Shown in pieces: positions 43,756 through 53,086 of a stretch of 64,000 bases of DNA. The notes beneath the pieces were generated by a model. The model was given only the letters and a program-made list of their open reading frames with translations. It was not told where the DNA came from and made no database searches. A program made the position numbers and the translations under genes. Each line of letters begins with the position of its first letter. The stretch's first letter is position 1. Where the stretch lies: the NCBI RefSeq assembly GCF_027118995.1, contig NZ_CP098242.1, forward strand, positions 1,116,001 to 1,180,000, written 5' to 3'. Source of the DNA: Oxalobacter vibrioformis. Its GTDB lineage: Bacteria; Pseudomonadota; Gammaproteobacteria; Burkholderiales; Burkholderiaceae_D.

Positions 43756-44184
43756 TTAAAACGAAAAATTCTGTAATACGTCCGGCATACCAGCAGCGAT
43801 TGCTTCTGCCTCACTTTCAGCGAGTTTGCCGGCATCCCATATTTCAAAGTGCGACCCCATACCCAGGAGCATCACTTCGCGCGTCAACCCGGCAGCAGAA
43901 CGCAACTCCGGTGAAATCAGGATCCGCCCGGCGGAATCCATCTCCACATCCGAGGCACTTCCCAGGAAAATGCGCTGCCACGCTCTAGCTGACAACGGCC
44001 AGCCAGCTATCTGCTCCCTGTGAATTTCCCATACCGGGCGTGGAAAAAACAGCAGGCATCCATGAGGATGACGCGTAAGCGTGACACGACCCTCGCATTG
44101 CAGCGATAATGCATCACGATGCCGGGCCGGAATTGAAATCCGGCCCTTTGCATCGAGACTGATGGAGGACGCACCCTGGAACAC
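43756..44184 (-). CDS. mraZ: Transcriptional regulator MraZ
   Basis: AbrB-like DNA-binding protein; in E. coli it represses its own operon by binding a row of short repeats downstream of the promoter. It has 142 residues with two SpoVT/AbrB repeats, each carrying the DNA-contact signature: [20 protein letters not shown] and [20 protein letters not shown]. It starts with GTG at 44184 (sequence GTGTTCCAGGG) after the SD AAGGGG. Five GTG boxes on the 5' side fit the autoregulation model. Confidence 0.95.
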   Translation of the reverse strand: MFQGASSISLDAKGRISIPARHRDALSLQCEGRVTLTRHPHGCLLFFPRPVWEIHREQIAGWPLSARAWQRIFLGSASDVEMDSAGRILISPELRSAAGLTREVMLLGMGSHFEIWDAGKLAESEAEAIAAGMPDVLQNFSF

Positions 44185-44235
44185 ACAAACCCCTTAAAAA
44201 AACAACCACACTATCTGGATGGAGGCAGGATAATA

Positions 44236-44307
44236 CCCACAAACCCCACAAAACACCACCTTTTCACACTTTCCCCCACTTTAGAGTAAGCGCCCGGCGC
44301 TGGTCAA
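44236..44307 (-). promoter_or_regulatory. mraZ promoter with five-box MraZ operator
   Basis: Promoter candidate on the minus strand: TTGACC (44307-44302), 16-nt spacer, TCTAAA (44285-44280). Just downstream, GTG triplets occur at 44279-44277, 44269-44267, 44259-44257, 44249-44247 and 44240-44238, spaced 10, 10, 10 and 9 bp, three of them as GTGGG. MraZ in E. coli binds TGGG repeats with about 10-bp spacing at the same place, so this is very probably its operator. Confidence 0.75.
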
Positions 44308-44582
44308 GCGTTTTGGATCAAAAAAACAAAAAAAAATCTTAATGAACTCAACAACTTAGATGCATTTTGCAACAAAAGGCAAAAATAAATACTCATAAAA
44401 ATTAGCCACTTATAGATCACTGTGAAAGTGCCCTCTCAGGTATAACCATGGTTATCCGACAGACAGTCCTTTTTGTGCCGAAAAAGAGACAGAATGAACA
44501 AAGCTGACTCAAATCAATTTTTTCCCAGGAAAAACAGGGGAAAACCGCATCCACTTCAAGTCAAATAGAACCCCGGAAAAAG
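44308..44582. other. AT-rich upstream region of mraZ with a 14-bp palindrome
   Basis: About 275 bp with no gene, between the mraZ promoter and the rnpB terminator. It holds a perfect palindrome ATAACCATGGTTAT (44442-44455), a smaller inverted repeat CACT-GTGAA-AGTG near 44419-44431, and A-tracts at 44330-44345. Either could bind a regulator, but none is recognised. Confidence 0.4.
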
Positions 44583-44622
44583 AAAAAGAGCGCAATGATC
44601 AGAAAAAATCATTGCGCTCTTT
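44583..44622 (-). terminator. Intrinsic terminator of rnpB
   Basis: AAAGAGCGCAATGAT (44585-44599) and ATCATTGCGCTCTTT (44608-44622) form a perfect 15-bp stem. On the minus strand it is followed by T residues, 18 nt after the rnpB 3' end. Confidence 0.9.
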
Positions 44623-44638
44623 TAAAGAGAAAAGTAAA

Positions 44639-44961
44639 AGCAAGCCGATAGGCCGGATTCTGTTACGGCAACCGGAAAACCGGTTGCTATGACAGCCATT
44701 CATCTAGGCGCCGGATTACTCCGACACTCGAGCTTCCTACCCGCACGCTTAACGGGCCGCCTCATTGCGTGCCTACTTGGAATTGCACCAGGTGGAGGTT
44801 ACCGCGTTTCACCGTAACTTAATACGCTCGTCTCTGTGGCCCTTTTCCTCGCCTTATACCTTGCGGCTTTCAGCGGACGGCCGTTAGCCGTCACCCTGCC
44901 CTGTGGTGTCCGGACCTTCCTCCCGTCACGATTGTGACCAGCGGCTGTCTGGCTTGCTTTC
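44639..44961 (-). ncRNA. rnpB: RNase P RNA, class A
   Basis: Catalytic RNA that removes 5' leaders from tRNA precursors. The minus strand begins GAAAGCAAGCCAGACAGCCG and contains the universal core AGGAAGGTCCGGACACCACA, then GGGTGACGGCTAACGGCC, the specificity domain, the tRNA 3' CCA contact region near CACCTGGTGCAATTCC, and the closing GAATCCGGCCTATCGGCTTG, in which the 3' arm pairs with the 5' end. Ends are approximate. A strong terminator follows. The 222-codon plus-strand frame that crosses it is spurious. Confidence 0.97.
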
Positions 44962-44998
44962 ACTGGTATTGTACCGCGAGTTGCTGGCGGGCTGTCAC

Positions 44999-46168
44999 TC
45001 AGTTGTAATCGCCCCAGGTAACCGTCCGCATGACCACGCGATAAATCACATGCGCGGCGCCATACCAGAAGCGCCTGTACCAGGGTATTTTATTGAAATC
45101 ATCAAGATGAATTTCCTCGGCTTCCGCTACGCCACTGAAAATACGTTCGCACAGCGTCGCGGCAAATTCCGTATCGCGGACAACCACATTGGCTTCATGG
45201 TTGATAAAAAGACTCAGCCCGTCACAGTTGCTGGAACCAACAGTCGCCCAGACGCCATCGACCACCGCTACCTTGCCGTGCAATTGCGTCTTGCGATATT
45301 CATAAATCCGCACCCCGTTTTTCAGCAATTTCGGGAAAAAGGATTTGGCAATGGCATCCTGCCACCAGAACTCTCCGATTCCAATCAACAGGGTAACCTT
45401 TACCCCCCGTCCGGCAGCAGAAACAAGCGCTGCCCGAAATTTCCGGCCAGGAGAAAAATAAGGCGTTGCCAGCACGATTTCCCGGCGGGCCCGTCCCATG
45501 GCTCGCAGGTACGCGCGCTGGATGGTCCGACGGTTGCGGAAGTTGTCCCTCACGACAAATCCGGCCAGTGACACCTTGGCAATGGCAAACGTTCGTTTAA
45601 AGGAAGTCCGGTACTGACGCAGGCGATTGCGAATCGGCATATGCCCGACCCGCTCCCAGAAAGCCTCCACTTCCTGCTGAATCAGATTCAGTATGGGCCC
45701 CTCAATCAGGACCGCAAAATCCCAGCGCGGCGCGTTTAAAAAGCGCTGCTTCTTGCTGTAGTCGTAGCGAAAATCATCCAGAATATTAATGCCGCCCACA
45801 AAGGCATGCTGATGATCAATCACACAGACCTTCCGGTGCTGCCGTGCCAGTCCGCGGTAAAACCAGGGGTTGAACACCCGGAAATGCACACCGGCTTTTT
45901 CAAATTCCCGCCTGAGCAGCCGGCACAGCCTCATCCCGGTGCCGAACCAGTCGGTAATGACATGGACATATACTCCCCTTGACGCCGCCTGCTGAAGGGC
46001 ACGCATGACCGTCCTGCCGACCTCGTCAGGATAAAAAATATAGGTTTCAAAATAGATTTCTGTCTGGGCCTGGTTGATCTGTCTGATCAGTTCGGGGAAA
46101 TATTCCTTCCCACTGTCCAAAAGCGTCAGATGATTGTCAGAAACCAGTGAACCAGGGCGCACCAGCAT
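44999..46168 (-). CDS. clsB: Cardiolipin synthase, ClsB type
   Basis: Phospholipase D family protein of 389 residues without N-terminal membrane helices and with two full HKD motifs: HRKVCVID from His111 and HGKVAVVD from His297. This is the ClsB pattern. In E. coli clsB (ybhO) adjoins the EEP-family gene ybhP, and here too the next gene upstream is an EEP protein, 48 bp away. The start is uncertain: ATG 46168 (MLVRPG) with AGGTGA ahead, or a TTG at 46192. Together with the ClsA-type gene at 9387-10856 the cell has two synthases. Confidence 0.9.
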   Translation of the reverse strand: MLVRPGSLVSDNHLTLLDSGKEYFPELIRQINQAQTEIYFETYIFYPDEVGRTVMRALQQAASRGVYVHVITDWFGTGMRLCRLLRREFEKAGVHFRVFNPWFYRGLARQHRKVCVIDHQHAFVGGINILDDFRYDYSKKQRFLNAPRWDFAVLIEGPILNLIQQEVEAFWERVGHMPIRNRLRQYRTSFKRTFAIAKVSLAGFVVRDNFRNRRTIQRAYLRAMGRARREIVLATPYFSPGRKFRAALVSAAGRGVKVTLLIGIGEFWWQDAIAKSFFPKLLKNGVRIYEYRKTQLHGKVAVVDGVWATVGSSNCDGLSLFINHEANVVVRDTEFAATLCERIFSGVAEAEEIHLDDFNKIPWYRRFWYGAAHVIYRVVMRTVTWGDYN

Positions 46169-46216
46169 AAGCGACCCGTTCACCTGGTGCAACAGGCTGT
46201 ATCGGCCTGTTGCATG

Positions 46217-47011
46217 TTATTCCATTGTCAGTGAAGCCACGATCGGCGCGTGATCCGATACCTTGGCCCAGCGGCGGCCATGCATGACCGTGGCAGCATC
46301 CACCCTGAAACCCCGGATATAGATACGATCCAGGGGAAAAAAGGGAAATGCGGCAGGAAAAGTGCGTGCAGGCTGCGGTTTTGGGGTTCTTCCCGTCAGC
46401 CTTCTGAGATAGGACCCGACCCCCTTTTTAGGGGGATTGCTGTCAAAAACCTCTTTAACATCAAGCGCATCCCGAATGTCGTCTGACAAGTGGTTGCCCC
46501 AGTCATTAAAGTCACCGGCAATAATAATCGGCTCGTTTTTCGGCACCGTGCGGCTGACATTATCAATCAGCATCTGCGTCTGTCGGCGGCGGCTTCCTTC
46601 CAGAAGGCCGAGATGAACCACATAGCAATGCACCTTGGTCTGAGGCGTCTGAAGGATACAGTGCAAAAGTCCCCGGGATTCCAGTGCATGATCGGAGATA
46701 TCGTGGTTATCCTGCGAAATAATCGGATAAGCGCTTAACAGCGCATTGCCGTGATGCCCATGGTTATAGACCGCATTTTTGCCATATGCCGAATGATGAT
46801 ACTCACCGGCCAGAAATTCATGTTGCGCTTCATCCGGCCACTCCCTGGCCTGGCTCAAGGCCAGCCAGTCATGGCGCCCCTGCACTTCCTGAAGAAAAAT
46901 GACATCCGCTGCCAGCAATGACATGGATTTCTTTAAATCATGAACGCGCGGGAGACCTGCCACAGATGAGACACCCTTATGGATGTTATACGTTGCGATT
47001 CGTAATTTCAT
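46217..47011 (-). CDS. Endonuclease/exonuclease/phosphatase (EEP) family protein
   Basis: 264 residues with the EEP catalytic set: TYNIHKGV (Asn), FLQEVQGR (metal-binding Glu), HLGLLEGSRRRQT, AGDFNDWG (Asp and Asn) and SDHAPIVASL (final Asp-His). The family includes DNA nucleases, sphingomyelinases and inositol phosphatases; substrate cannot be told from sequence. It corresponds to YbhP beside ClsB in E. coli, which suggests a phospholipid-linked role. First gene of the pair, divergent from waaA. Confidence 0.85.
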   Translation of the reverse strand: MKLRIATYNIHKGVSSVAGLPRVHDLKKSMSLLAADVIFLQEVQGRHDWLALSQAREWPDEAQHEFLAGEYHHSAYGKNAVYNHGHHGNALLSAYPIISQDNHDISDHALESRGLLHCILQTPQTKVHCYVVHLGLLEGSRRRQTQMLIDNVSRTVPKNEPIIIAGDFNDWGNHLSDDIRDALDVKEVFDSNPPKKGVGSYLRRLTGRTPKPQPARTFPAAFPFFPLDRIYIRGFRVDAATVMHGRRWAKVSDHAPIVASLTME

Positions 47012-47259
47012 AATACGCTGGCGTTGTCCTGTTGCTATTTACCTGACACGCAGACTGCCGATTCCTCAATGGACAGCGCCGGGCCAGAAACAATTGCCAA
47101 AAAAGAAACTATATAGCGATATTTTACATCAAATCAAATAATTATGCGAAATCATCCTCTCCTGGCAGAAAGACAATGATATCGCCGGTATGGTGCGCAT
47201 GAGCCACTATTTCATGGATAATACCGTCTGATCGGAAAATTTGATAATAAAGCGCTTTC

Positions 47260-48564
47260 ATGCGAATTCTGTACTCCCTTGTCTGGTGGCTGATTCTTCC
47301 CTTTGCTCTCTTCCGCTTATGGTGGCGAGGGAGAAAGGAGCCCGGTTATCGCATGCACATTGCCGAACGCCTGGGGTTCTATCCGCCTCCCTCGATTGCT
47401 GCCGGCTGCCTGTGGGTACATGCTGTTTCTGTCGGTGAAACCCGTGCAGCCGAACCCCTCATACAGGCTTTGCTTGCGGCCTGGCCTGAGAAAGACATCC
47501 TGCTGACCTGCATGACACCAACCGGCCGTGCAACGGGAAAGGAACTGTTCGGAAACCATCCGAAAATCATGCAGGCTTATCTTCCCTACGATACCGGATT
47601 CATGATGCACCGCCTTATTACGCACTTTCACCCGCGCACCTGTATTCTTATGGAAACCGAAATCTGGCCCAATCTGATCGCACAATGTAAGGCGCATCAC
47701 ATTCCTGTGGCACTAGTCAATGCCCGCCTGTCCGAGCGCTCACTCAAAAAAGGAAAACGCCTGCCCGCCTTGATACAGGAAGCCGCTGATGGTATCAGTT
47801 GCGTTGCAGCACAAACGGAAACCGACGCCAGGCGGTTGAGACAATTCGGCTCACGCCATGTCACGGTTGCAGGCAGCGTCAAATTTGATGCAACACCGCC
47901 GGAAGATGCTGTCAAAAAAGGACACCAGCTTCGGACTGCGATTGGAAACCGCCCTGTCCTGATGTGCGCCAGCACCCGGGATGGTGAAGAAACGCTGATT
48001 CTGGATGCCCTTGCCGCCCTGAAACCTTCCACAACCCTGCTGCTCATGGTTCCCCGTCATCCCCAACGGTTCAATGAAGTGGCCAACATGCTTTCTGCCA
48101 GAAAGCTGTCTTATGTGCGGCGCTCCGGCTTAACTGCCGATTTTGAACCGATTTCACCTGATATTCAGGTGCTCCTGGGTGATTCGATGGGGGAAATGTT
48201 CACTTATTACGCCGCATCGGATGTGGCCTTTATCGGCGGCAGCCTGGCGCCGCTTGGCGGCCAGAACCTGATCGAGGCCTGCGCACTCGGCATACCGGTC
48301 ATTATCGGCCCGCACACCTTCAATTTCGAGGCGATTACCGAAGACGCCGTAGCGGAAAGCGCAGCCATTCGTATCCACTCGGCGCCGGAACTCATGCAGC
48401 AGGCAAAACAGCTGCTTGAACATCCGGAAAATTGTCACCGCATGGGAGAAAAGGCACAACAATTCGCCCGTCGCCAGCGGGGAGCTACCGAGCGGACACT
48501 GGACATTCTCAGGCCATTTCTGGATGATCGTCAAACAGGTCCTGCGGCTGCCCGTAAGGAATAA
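47260..48564 (+). CDS. waaA: 3-deoxy-D-manno-octulosonic acid transferase
   Basis: Adds Kdo to lipid IVA at the inner membrane, beginning the LPS core. GT-B fold, 434 residues, with an N-terminal membrane anchor (LYSLVWWLILPFALFRLWW). VHAVSVGETRAAEPLI, LMETEIWPNLI and FIGGSLAPLGGQNLIEAC are family motifs. Its last 56 bp overlap the end of the convergent, broken histidine kinase gene. Confidence 0.96.
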   Translation: MRILYSLVWWLILPFALFRLWWRGRKEPGYRMHIAERLGFYPPPSIAAGCLWVHAVSVGETRAAEPLIQALLAAWPEKDILLTCMTPTGRATGKELFGNHPKIMQAYLPYDTGFMMHRLITHFHPRTCILMETEIWPNLIAQCKAHHIPVALVNARLSERSLKKGKRLPALIQEAADGISCVAAQTETDARRLRQFGSRHVTVAGSVKFDATPPEDAVKKGHQLRTAIGNRPVLMCASTRDGEETLILDALAALKPSTTLLLMVPRHPQRFNEVANMLSARKLSYVRRSGLTADFEPISPDIQVLLGDSMGEMFTYYAASDVAFIGGSLAPLGGQNLIEACALGIPVIIGPHTFNFEAITEDAVAESAAIRIHSAPELMQQAKQLLEHPENCHRMGEKAQQFARRQRGATERTLDILRPFLDDRQTGPAAARKE

Positions 48565-49226
48565 CAAAAATCAGCGTCGTTCCGGCGTCACTGCTTTCAA
48601 TGGAAAATTCGCCATGCAACATGCTGATCCGTTCACGGATACCGGCGAGCCCGAAGGATTTGACCTTGCGGTTGCGCACCTTCGGCAGGCCGACACCATT
48701 GTCACTCACGCGCAGTACAAGCCGGTTTGCCTCCGTTGAAAGATCAATCCTGACATGGGTTGCCTTTGCGTGACGCACTACATTGGTCAGTGTTTCCTGC
48801 AATACCCGGAAAAGTACGGTTGAGGGCTCATCATCAAGTGAGAGATTTTCATCCGTCGTATGAAATTCGCACCAGATGCCGTTGCGGCGTTCAAAATCTC
48901 TCGCCTGCCATTCGAGTGACGGCACCAGGCCAAGATCCAGCACCGCCGGACGCAGGTTGTTGATAATGGTCCTGACACTCTTCACCGTGGAATCCACATG
49001 CTTGAGGATCTTGTCAACACGCCCCTCCCGCCAGGCGGCCACATTATTGCTTTCATCCTTGAGCAGCGACACCTCAATGCGCAATGCCAGCAGATAATGC
49101 CAGCAGATACTGGCCCAGCTCATCGTGAATTTCCCGGGCAATGTGTTTTCGCTCGTCTTCCCGAATGCGCTCCTGATGGTCAATCAGTTCGCGCAATTCA
49201 TCATGATTGACCGGTTCCGGTTCCAT
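48509..49226 (-). pseudogene. Sensor histidine kinase (NarL-type HisKA_3), disrupted by a 13-bp duplication
   Basis: The intact reading would be a soluble kinase of about 234 residues: dimerisation and phosphoacceptor box REDERKHIAREIHDELGQ (His34), N-box LQETLTNVVRHA, G1 VSDNGVGLP and G2 FGLAGIRERISMLHG, closing with GTTLIFVIPYG. As it stands, translation from 49226 goes out of frame after YLLAL and stops at residue 50. The cause is an exact tandem repeat of 13 bp (49084-49096, 49097-49109); removing one copy restores a continuous frame. There is no sensor or membrane segment and no response regulator gene nearby. It starts 11 bp after the orn stop. Confidence 0.85.
49084..49109. repeat. 13-bp perfect tandem duplication
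   Basis: ATGCCAGCAGATA occurs twice head to tail. It sits inside the kinase H-box region and shifts the frame by one. Perfect identity points to a recent event, reversible by slippage or RecA-independent deletion. Confidence 0.95.
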
Positions 49227-49237
49227 ATCCTGCAAAA

Positions 49238-49837
49238 TCAGACAGCGATGAAATGTTTGCGGTAATAGCACAGTTCCTCAATGGATTCCTTGATATCCGC
49301 AAGCGCCGTATGTTTCTGGTGTTTCTTGAAGTTAGCCGCAACATCCGGTTTCCAGCGGCGGCATAACTCCTTGAGGGTCGACACATCCAGGTTGCGATAA
49401 TGGAAATAGGCTTCCAGACGCGGCATACCGCGCACCATAAAGCGCCGGTCCTGGCAGATCGTATTGCCGCACATGGGCGACTTGCCTTTCGGCACCCAGG
49501 GTTTCAGAAAATCGATGATGATATCTTCGGCTGCCGCTTCCGAGATGGTCGACGCCTTGACACGCTCGGTCAGACCGGAACGCCCGTGCGTCCCCTTGTT
49601 CCAGGCATCCATCTTGTCAAGAACCGCATCCGGCTGGTGAATGGCAAGCACCGGCCCTTCCGCCAGGATATTGAGTTCGGAATCCGTGACGATAACGGCA
49701 ATCTCAATAATCGCATCGGTATCCGGGTCCAGGCCGGTCATTTCCATATCGACCCAGATCAGGTTGAATTCATTCGGATGTGACGGTGTCGTCAAAACCT
49801 GATCTGATCCGGGTTGCAAATCTTCTGCTTGTGACAT
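49238..49837 (-). CDS. orn: Oligoribonuclease
   Basis: 3'-5' exonuclease of the DEDDh class that degrades di- to pentanucleotides, including pGpG from cyclic di-GMP breakdown. 199 residues. The acidic residues are in [13 protein letters not shown] (D, E), [12 protein letters not shown] (D) and the HxxxxxD end [16 protein letters not shown]. It is followed by the broken histidine kinase and divergent from the M48 peptidase gene. Confidence 0.97.
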   Translation of the reverse strand: MSQAEDLQPGSDQVLTTPSHPNEFNLIWVDMEMTGLDPDTDAIIEIAVIVTDSELNILAEGPVLAIHQPDAVLDKMDAWNKGTHGRSGLTERVKASTISEAAAEDIIIDFLKPWVPKGKSPMCGNTICQDRRFMVRGMPRLEAYFHYRNLDVSTLKELCRRWKPDVAANFKKHQKHTALADIKESIEELCYYRKHFIAV

Positions 49838-49885
49838 AATTCGATCCTTGTAGGCTTAATTCATGCATTTTCTCACAAGGATAAA

Positions 49886-51144
49886 ATGACATCACATGCT
49901 TTTACGCTGATTTTTGTTTTTTTTCTTGCCGCCACCCTTTCTGTCAGACTCTGGCTGTCTCTGCGGCAGATAAAACATGTCACCGCGCATCGCGACCAGG
50001 TTCCTGCCCAATTTGCTGCAGATATCTCCCTTCCCGCTCACCAGAAAGCGGCGGATTATACGCTGGCCAAACGCCGCTTTGCCATCAGGATGATGTTTGT
50101 TGATGCCTTTGTCCTGCTGTGTTTCACGCTTTTCGGCGGTCTGGAATACCTGGCAGAATGGGTCCTTGCCATCGCCGGCCCGTCGATGGGGTACCAGCTT
50201 GGTCTTTTAGCCGCTTTTGCCATCATTTCCGGCCTGATTGATCTGCCCTTTGATTACTATGGCCAGTTTGTCATTGAAGAAAAATTCGGCTTTAACAACA
50301 TGTCGCCAGGACTTTTTTTCACTGACCTGGCCAAAAGCAGCATGATGGGCATCATCATCGGCCTGCCGATGGCATGGCTGATCCTTCTCATCATGGGGAA
50401 AGCCGGCAACTGGTGGTGGGTCTACGCCTGGATTCTCTGGAATGTGTTCCAACTGCTCATGATGGTGCTGTATCCAACCCTGATTGCGCCGCTTTTCAAC
50501 AAATTTTCCCCGCTGGAAGACGGTGCCATGCGTACCCGCATCGAAGGCCTTTTAAAAAGAACCGGCTTCACATCAAACGGCCTCTTTGTCATGGATGGGT
50601 CAAAACGCAGCGCCCACGGCAATGCCTATTTCACCGGATTCGGCGCCGCCAAGCGTATCGTTTTTTTCGATACCCTGCTCTCCCGCCTGTCACCTCCCGA
50701 GGTTGAAGCCGTACTGGCACACGAGCTGGGCCATTTCCGCCTGAAACACATTATCAAACGCATGATCCTCATGGGCATCACCTCTTTGGGTTTCCTCGCA
50801 CTTTTAGGCTACCTGAAAACACAGGACTGGTTTTATCTCGGACTGGGTGTCAACCCTTCTTTGACAACAGGCAATGACGCGATGGCGCTTCTGCTTTTTG
50901 CGCTGACACTCCCGATCTTCACCTTCTTTTTTTCCCCCTGCTTTCTCTCAGTTCGCGCAAGCATGAATTCGAGGCGGATGCTTTTGCCTCGCAGTATGCC
51001 AATGCCGAAGACCTGGTGTCGGCACTGGTGAGAATGTATGAGGATAACGCCTCGACGCTGACCCCTGATCCATTGTATTCTGCCTTTTATGACTCCCATC
51101 CGCCCGCCAGCATTCGTATAGACAGGTTACTCGGCAAGACATGA
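49886..51144 (+). pseudogene. M48-family metallopeptidase (Ste24-like), frameshifted
   Basis: Membrane-embedded zinc peptidase with several transmembrane helices (from residue 1, and about 70-125, 150-205, 285-345). The catalytic motif HELGH (His279, Glu280, His283) is intact. After TFFFSP (about residue 350) the frame is lost; the next frame then reads on as LLSLSSRKHEFEADAFAS and ends at 51144. One C missing from the C5 run at 50934-50938 explains it, and a sixth C restores a normal 419-residue protein. The shift removes the third zinc ligand (EFEAD), so the truncated product, ending at 51031, should be inactive. The restored stop overlaps the rsgA start by ATGA. Confidence 0.88.
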
Positions 51145-52037
51145 CCCGATCCTTGAAAAAAGCACGCATTATTGCAGCCCATGGCCGCCACTATCTGGCA
51201 GAGCAGGACGGTGAACTCATACTGAGCGTGACACGGGGAAAAAAAAGCAATGTTGCGGTTGGCGACTATGTGATGGTCGCCCCCACAGCCAAGGGGCAGG
51301 CGGTCATTGAATCCATTGAGGAACGTGAGACCCTGCTCTTTCGCTCGGACCAGTTCAAGTCCAAACTGCTTGCCGCCAATGTCACCCAGCTCTTTATTGT
51401 GGTGGCAACCGAGCCCGGCTTTGCCGATGACCTGATTTCACGCGCACTGGTTGCCACTGAAGCAGTGGGCATCAAAGCCCACCTGATCCTGAACAAAATC
51501 GATATCGCCAACGCATTGCCAAAGGCGCGTGAACGCCTGCAGCTGTATGCCGGTCTCGGCTATCTGATGCATGAAATTTCCGCTACCGCAGAACCGGAAG
51601 CCACCCGGCAGACACTGATTCCCCTGGTTGAAAACCAGATCACCATCCTGATCGGGCAATCCGGCATGGGCAAATCATCCATCATCAATATCCTTATCCC
51701 CGGCGTGGATATTGCCACCCGCGAAATTTCAGCGGCCCTGGATTCGGGCAAACACACCACAACCTTCACGCGCCTGTACCGGATGAATGAGCATACCGCC
51801 CTGATTGATTCACCCGGGTTTCAGGAATTCGGCCTGTACCATCTCGATAAGGAAGCACTTGAACAGGCGTTCAGGGAATTCCGCCCCCATCTCGGACACT
51901 GCCGCTTCCACAATTGCCGGCATCTGGCCGAACCCGGCTGCGCCATACTGGAAGCAGTAGAAGCGGGGGGTATCTCACCCATGCGGCATCGCCTGTACAC
52001 ACAACTTCTTCACGAAGCCTCCCAGAAGGTATACTGA
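51141..52037 (+). CDS. rsgA: Small ribosomal subunit biogenesis GTPase RsgA
   Basis: Circularly permuted GTPase that checks late 30S maturation. 298 residues: OB-fold (about 1-70), permuted G motifs in the order NKID (G4), GQSGMGKSS (G1 P-loop near residue 172), then DSPGF (G3), and a C-terminal zinc knuckle (HCRFHNCRHLAEPGC). Start overlaps the end of the preceding peptidase gene, so expression depends on upstream translation if the frame there is intact. Confidence 0.96.
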   Translation: MTRSLKKARIIAAHGRHYLAEQDGELILSVTRGKKSNVAVGDYVMVAPTAKGQAVIESIEERETLLFRSDQFKSKLLAANVTQLFIVVATEPGFADDLISRALVATEAVGIKAHLILNKIDIANALPKARERLQLYAGLGYLMHEISATAEPEATRQTLIPLVENQITILIGQSGMGKSSIINILIPGVDIATREISAALDSGKHTTTFTRLYRMNEHTALIDSPGFQEFGLYHLDKEALEQAFREFRPHLGHCRFHNCRHLAEPGCAILEAVEAGGISPMRHRLYTQLLHEASQKVY

Positions 52038-52094
52038 GGGCAACAGGTGATCTGCCACAAAAAACAGTTTGTCACTACAGCGCTGGCAGCGGCA

Positions 52095-52124
52095 TTGCTG
52101 TAATATGAACAAATCTAATATAAT
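52095..52124 (+). promoter_or_regulatory. sigma70-type promoter of argF
   Basis: TTGCTG (52095-52100), 18-nt spacer, TATAAT (52119-52124), a perfect -10. The initiation region carries the inverted repeat GTAATT-T-AATTAC (52127-52139), which could be an operator. It is not a clear ArgR box. Confidence 0.6.
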
Positions 52125-52174
52125 CAGTAATTTAATTACCCCGGTGTCCGCTTTTTCGGCCCGGCATGTCATGT

Positions 52175-53086
52175 ATGACAATCAAACACTATTTGCAATT
52201 TTCCGACTTTTCTCTGGCTGAGTATGAATATCTGATTGAACGGGCCCGCATCATCAAAGCCCGCTTCAAAAATTACGAAGCCTACCATCCATTACTTGAT
52301 CGCACCCTGGTGATGGTATTTGAGAAAAGCTCAACCAGAACCCGCCTTTCTTTCGAGGCAGGCATGGCGCAGCTCGGCGGAACGGCCATCTACCTGAATA
52401 CACGGGACAGCCAGCTTGGGCGCGGAGAACCTGTTGAAGATGCCGCACAGGTGATGTCCAGAATGTGCGATGTCATCATGATCCGCACTTTCGGACATGA
52501 CATCATTGAACGCTTTGCCGCTTATTCCCGGGTACCGGTCATCAACGGGCTGACCAATGAACATCACCCCTGCCAGGTACTGGCCGATGTGTTCACCTTT
52601 ATCGAACAACGTCAGGTCATTCGCGGAAAAACAGTGGCCTGGATTGGTGACGCCAACAATATGCTGTATTCCTGGCTGCAGGCCGCCAAGATTTTCGGAT
52701 TCCACGTCAATGTCTCTACCCCGAAGGGGTATGACATCAATTATGATCTGGTTTCCCCTGAGCATGACTACTTCACCCTTTTTGACGATCCGGCAAAAGC
52801 CTGTGAGGGCGCCCACCTCGTCACGACCGATGTCTGGACCAGCATGGGTTTCGAGGAAGAAAATGCCGAACGCATGAAAGCATTTGATGGCTGGTGTGTT
52901 GATGCCGAGAAAATGCGCCGTGCAGCGCCCGATGCGCTCTTCATGCATTGCCTTCCTGCCCATCGGGGAGAGGAAGTCACCGCGGACGTAATCGATGGCC
53001 CGCAATCTGTTGTGTGGGACGAGGCGGAAAACCGTCTGCATGTCCAGAAAGCACTCCTGGAATACCTCGTTTTGGACAGGATCTGA
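52175..53086 (+). CDS. argF: Ornithine carbamoyltransferase
   Basis: Makes citrulline from ornithine and carbamoyl phosphate. It has 303 residues from MTIKHYLQFSDF, the usual family start; an ATG 9 nt earlier is possible. Carbamoyl phosphate motif EKSSTRTRLSFE (about 52-63), HPCQVLAD, and the ornithine loop MHCLPAHRGEEV near residues 262-273 are intact. argG follows at 123 bp on the same strand. Confidence 0.96.
   Translation: MTIKHYLQFSDFSLAEYEYLIERARIIKARFKNYEAYHPLLDRTLVMVFEKSSTRTRLSFEAGMAQLGGTAIYLNTRDSQLGRGEPVEDAAQVMSRMCDVIMIRTFGHDIIERFAAYSRVPVINGLTNEHHPCQVLADVFTFIEQRQVIRGKTVAWIGDANNMLYSWLQAAKIFGFHVNVSTPKGYDINYDLVSPEHDYFTLFDDPAKACEGAHLVTTDVWTSMGFEEENAERMKAFDGWCVDAEKMRRAAPDALFMHCLPAHRGEEVTADVIDGPQSVVWDEAENRLHVQKALLEYLVLDRI

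Noticed and set aside
44903..45571. 222-codon plus-strand reading frame
   Set aside because: Antisense to rnpB and clsB, with no recognisable domain.
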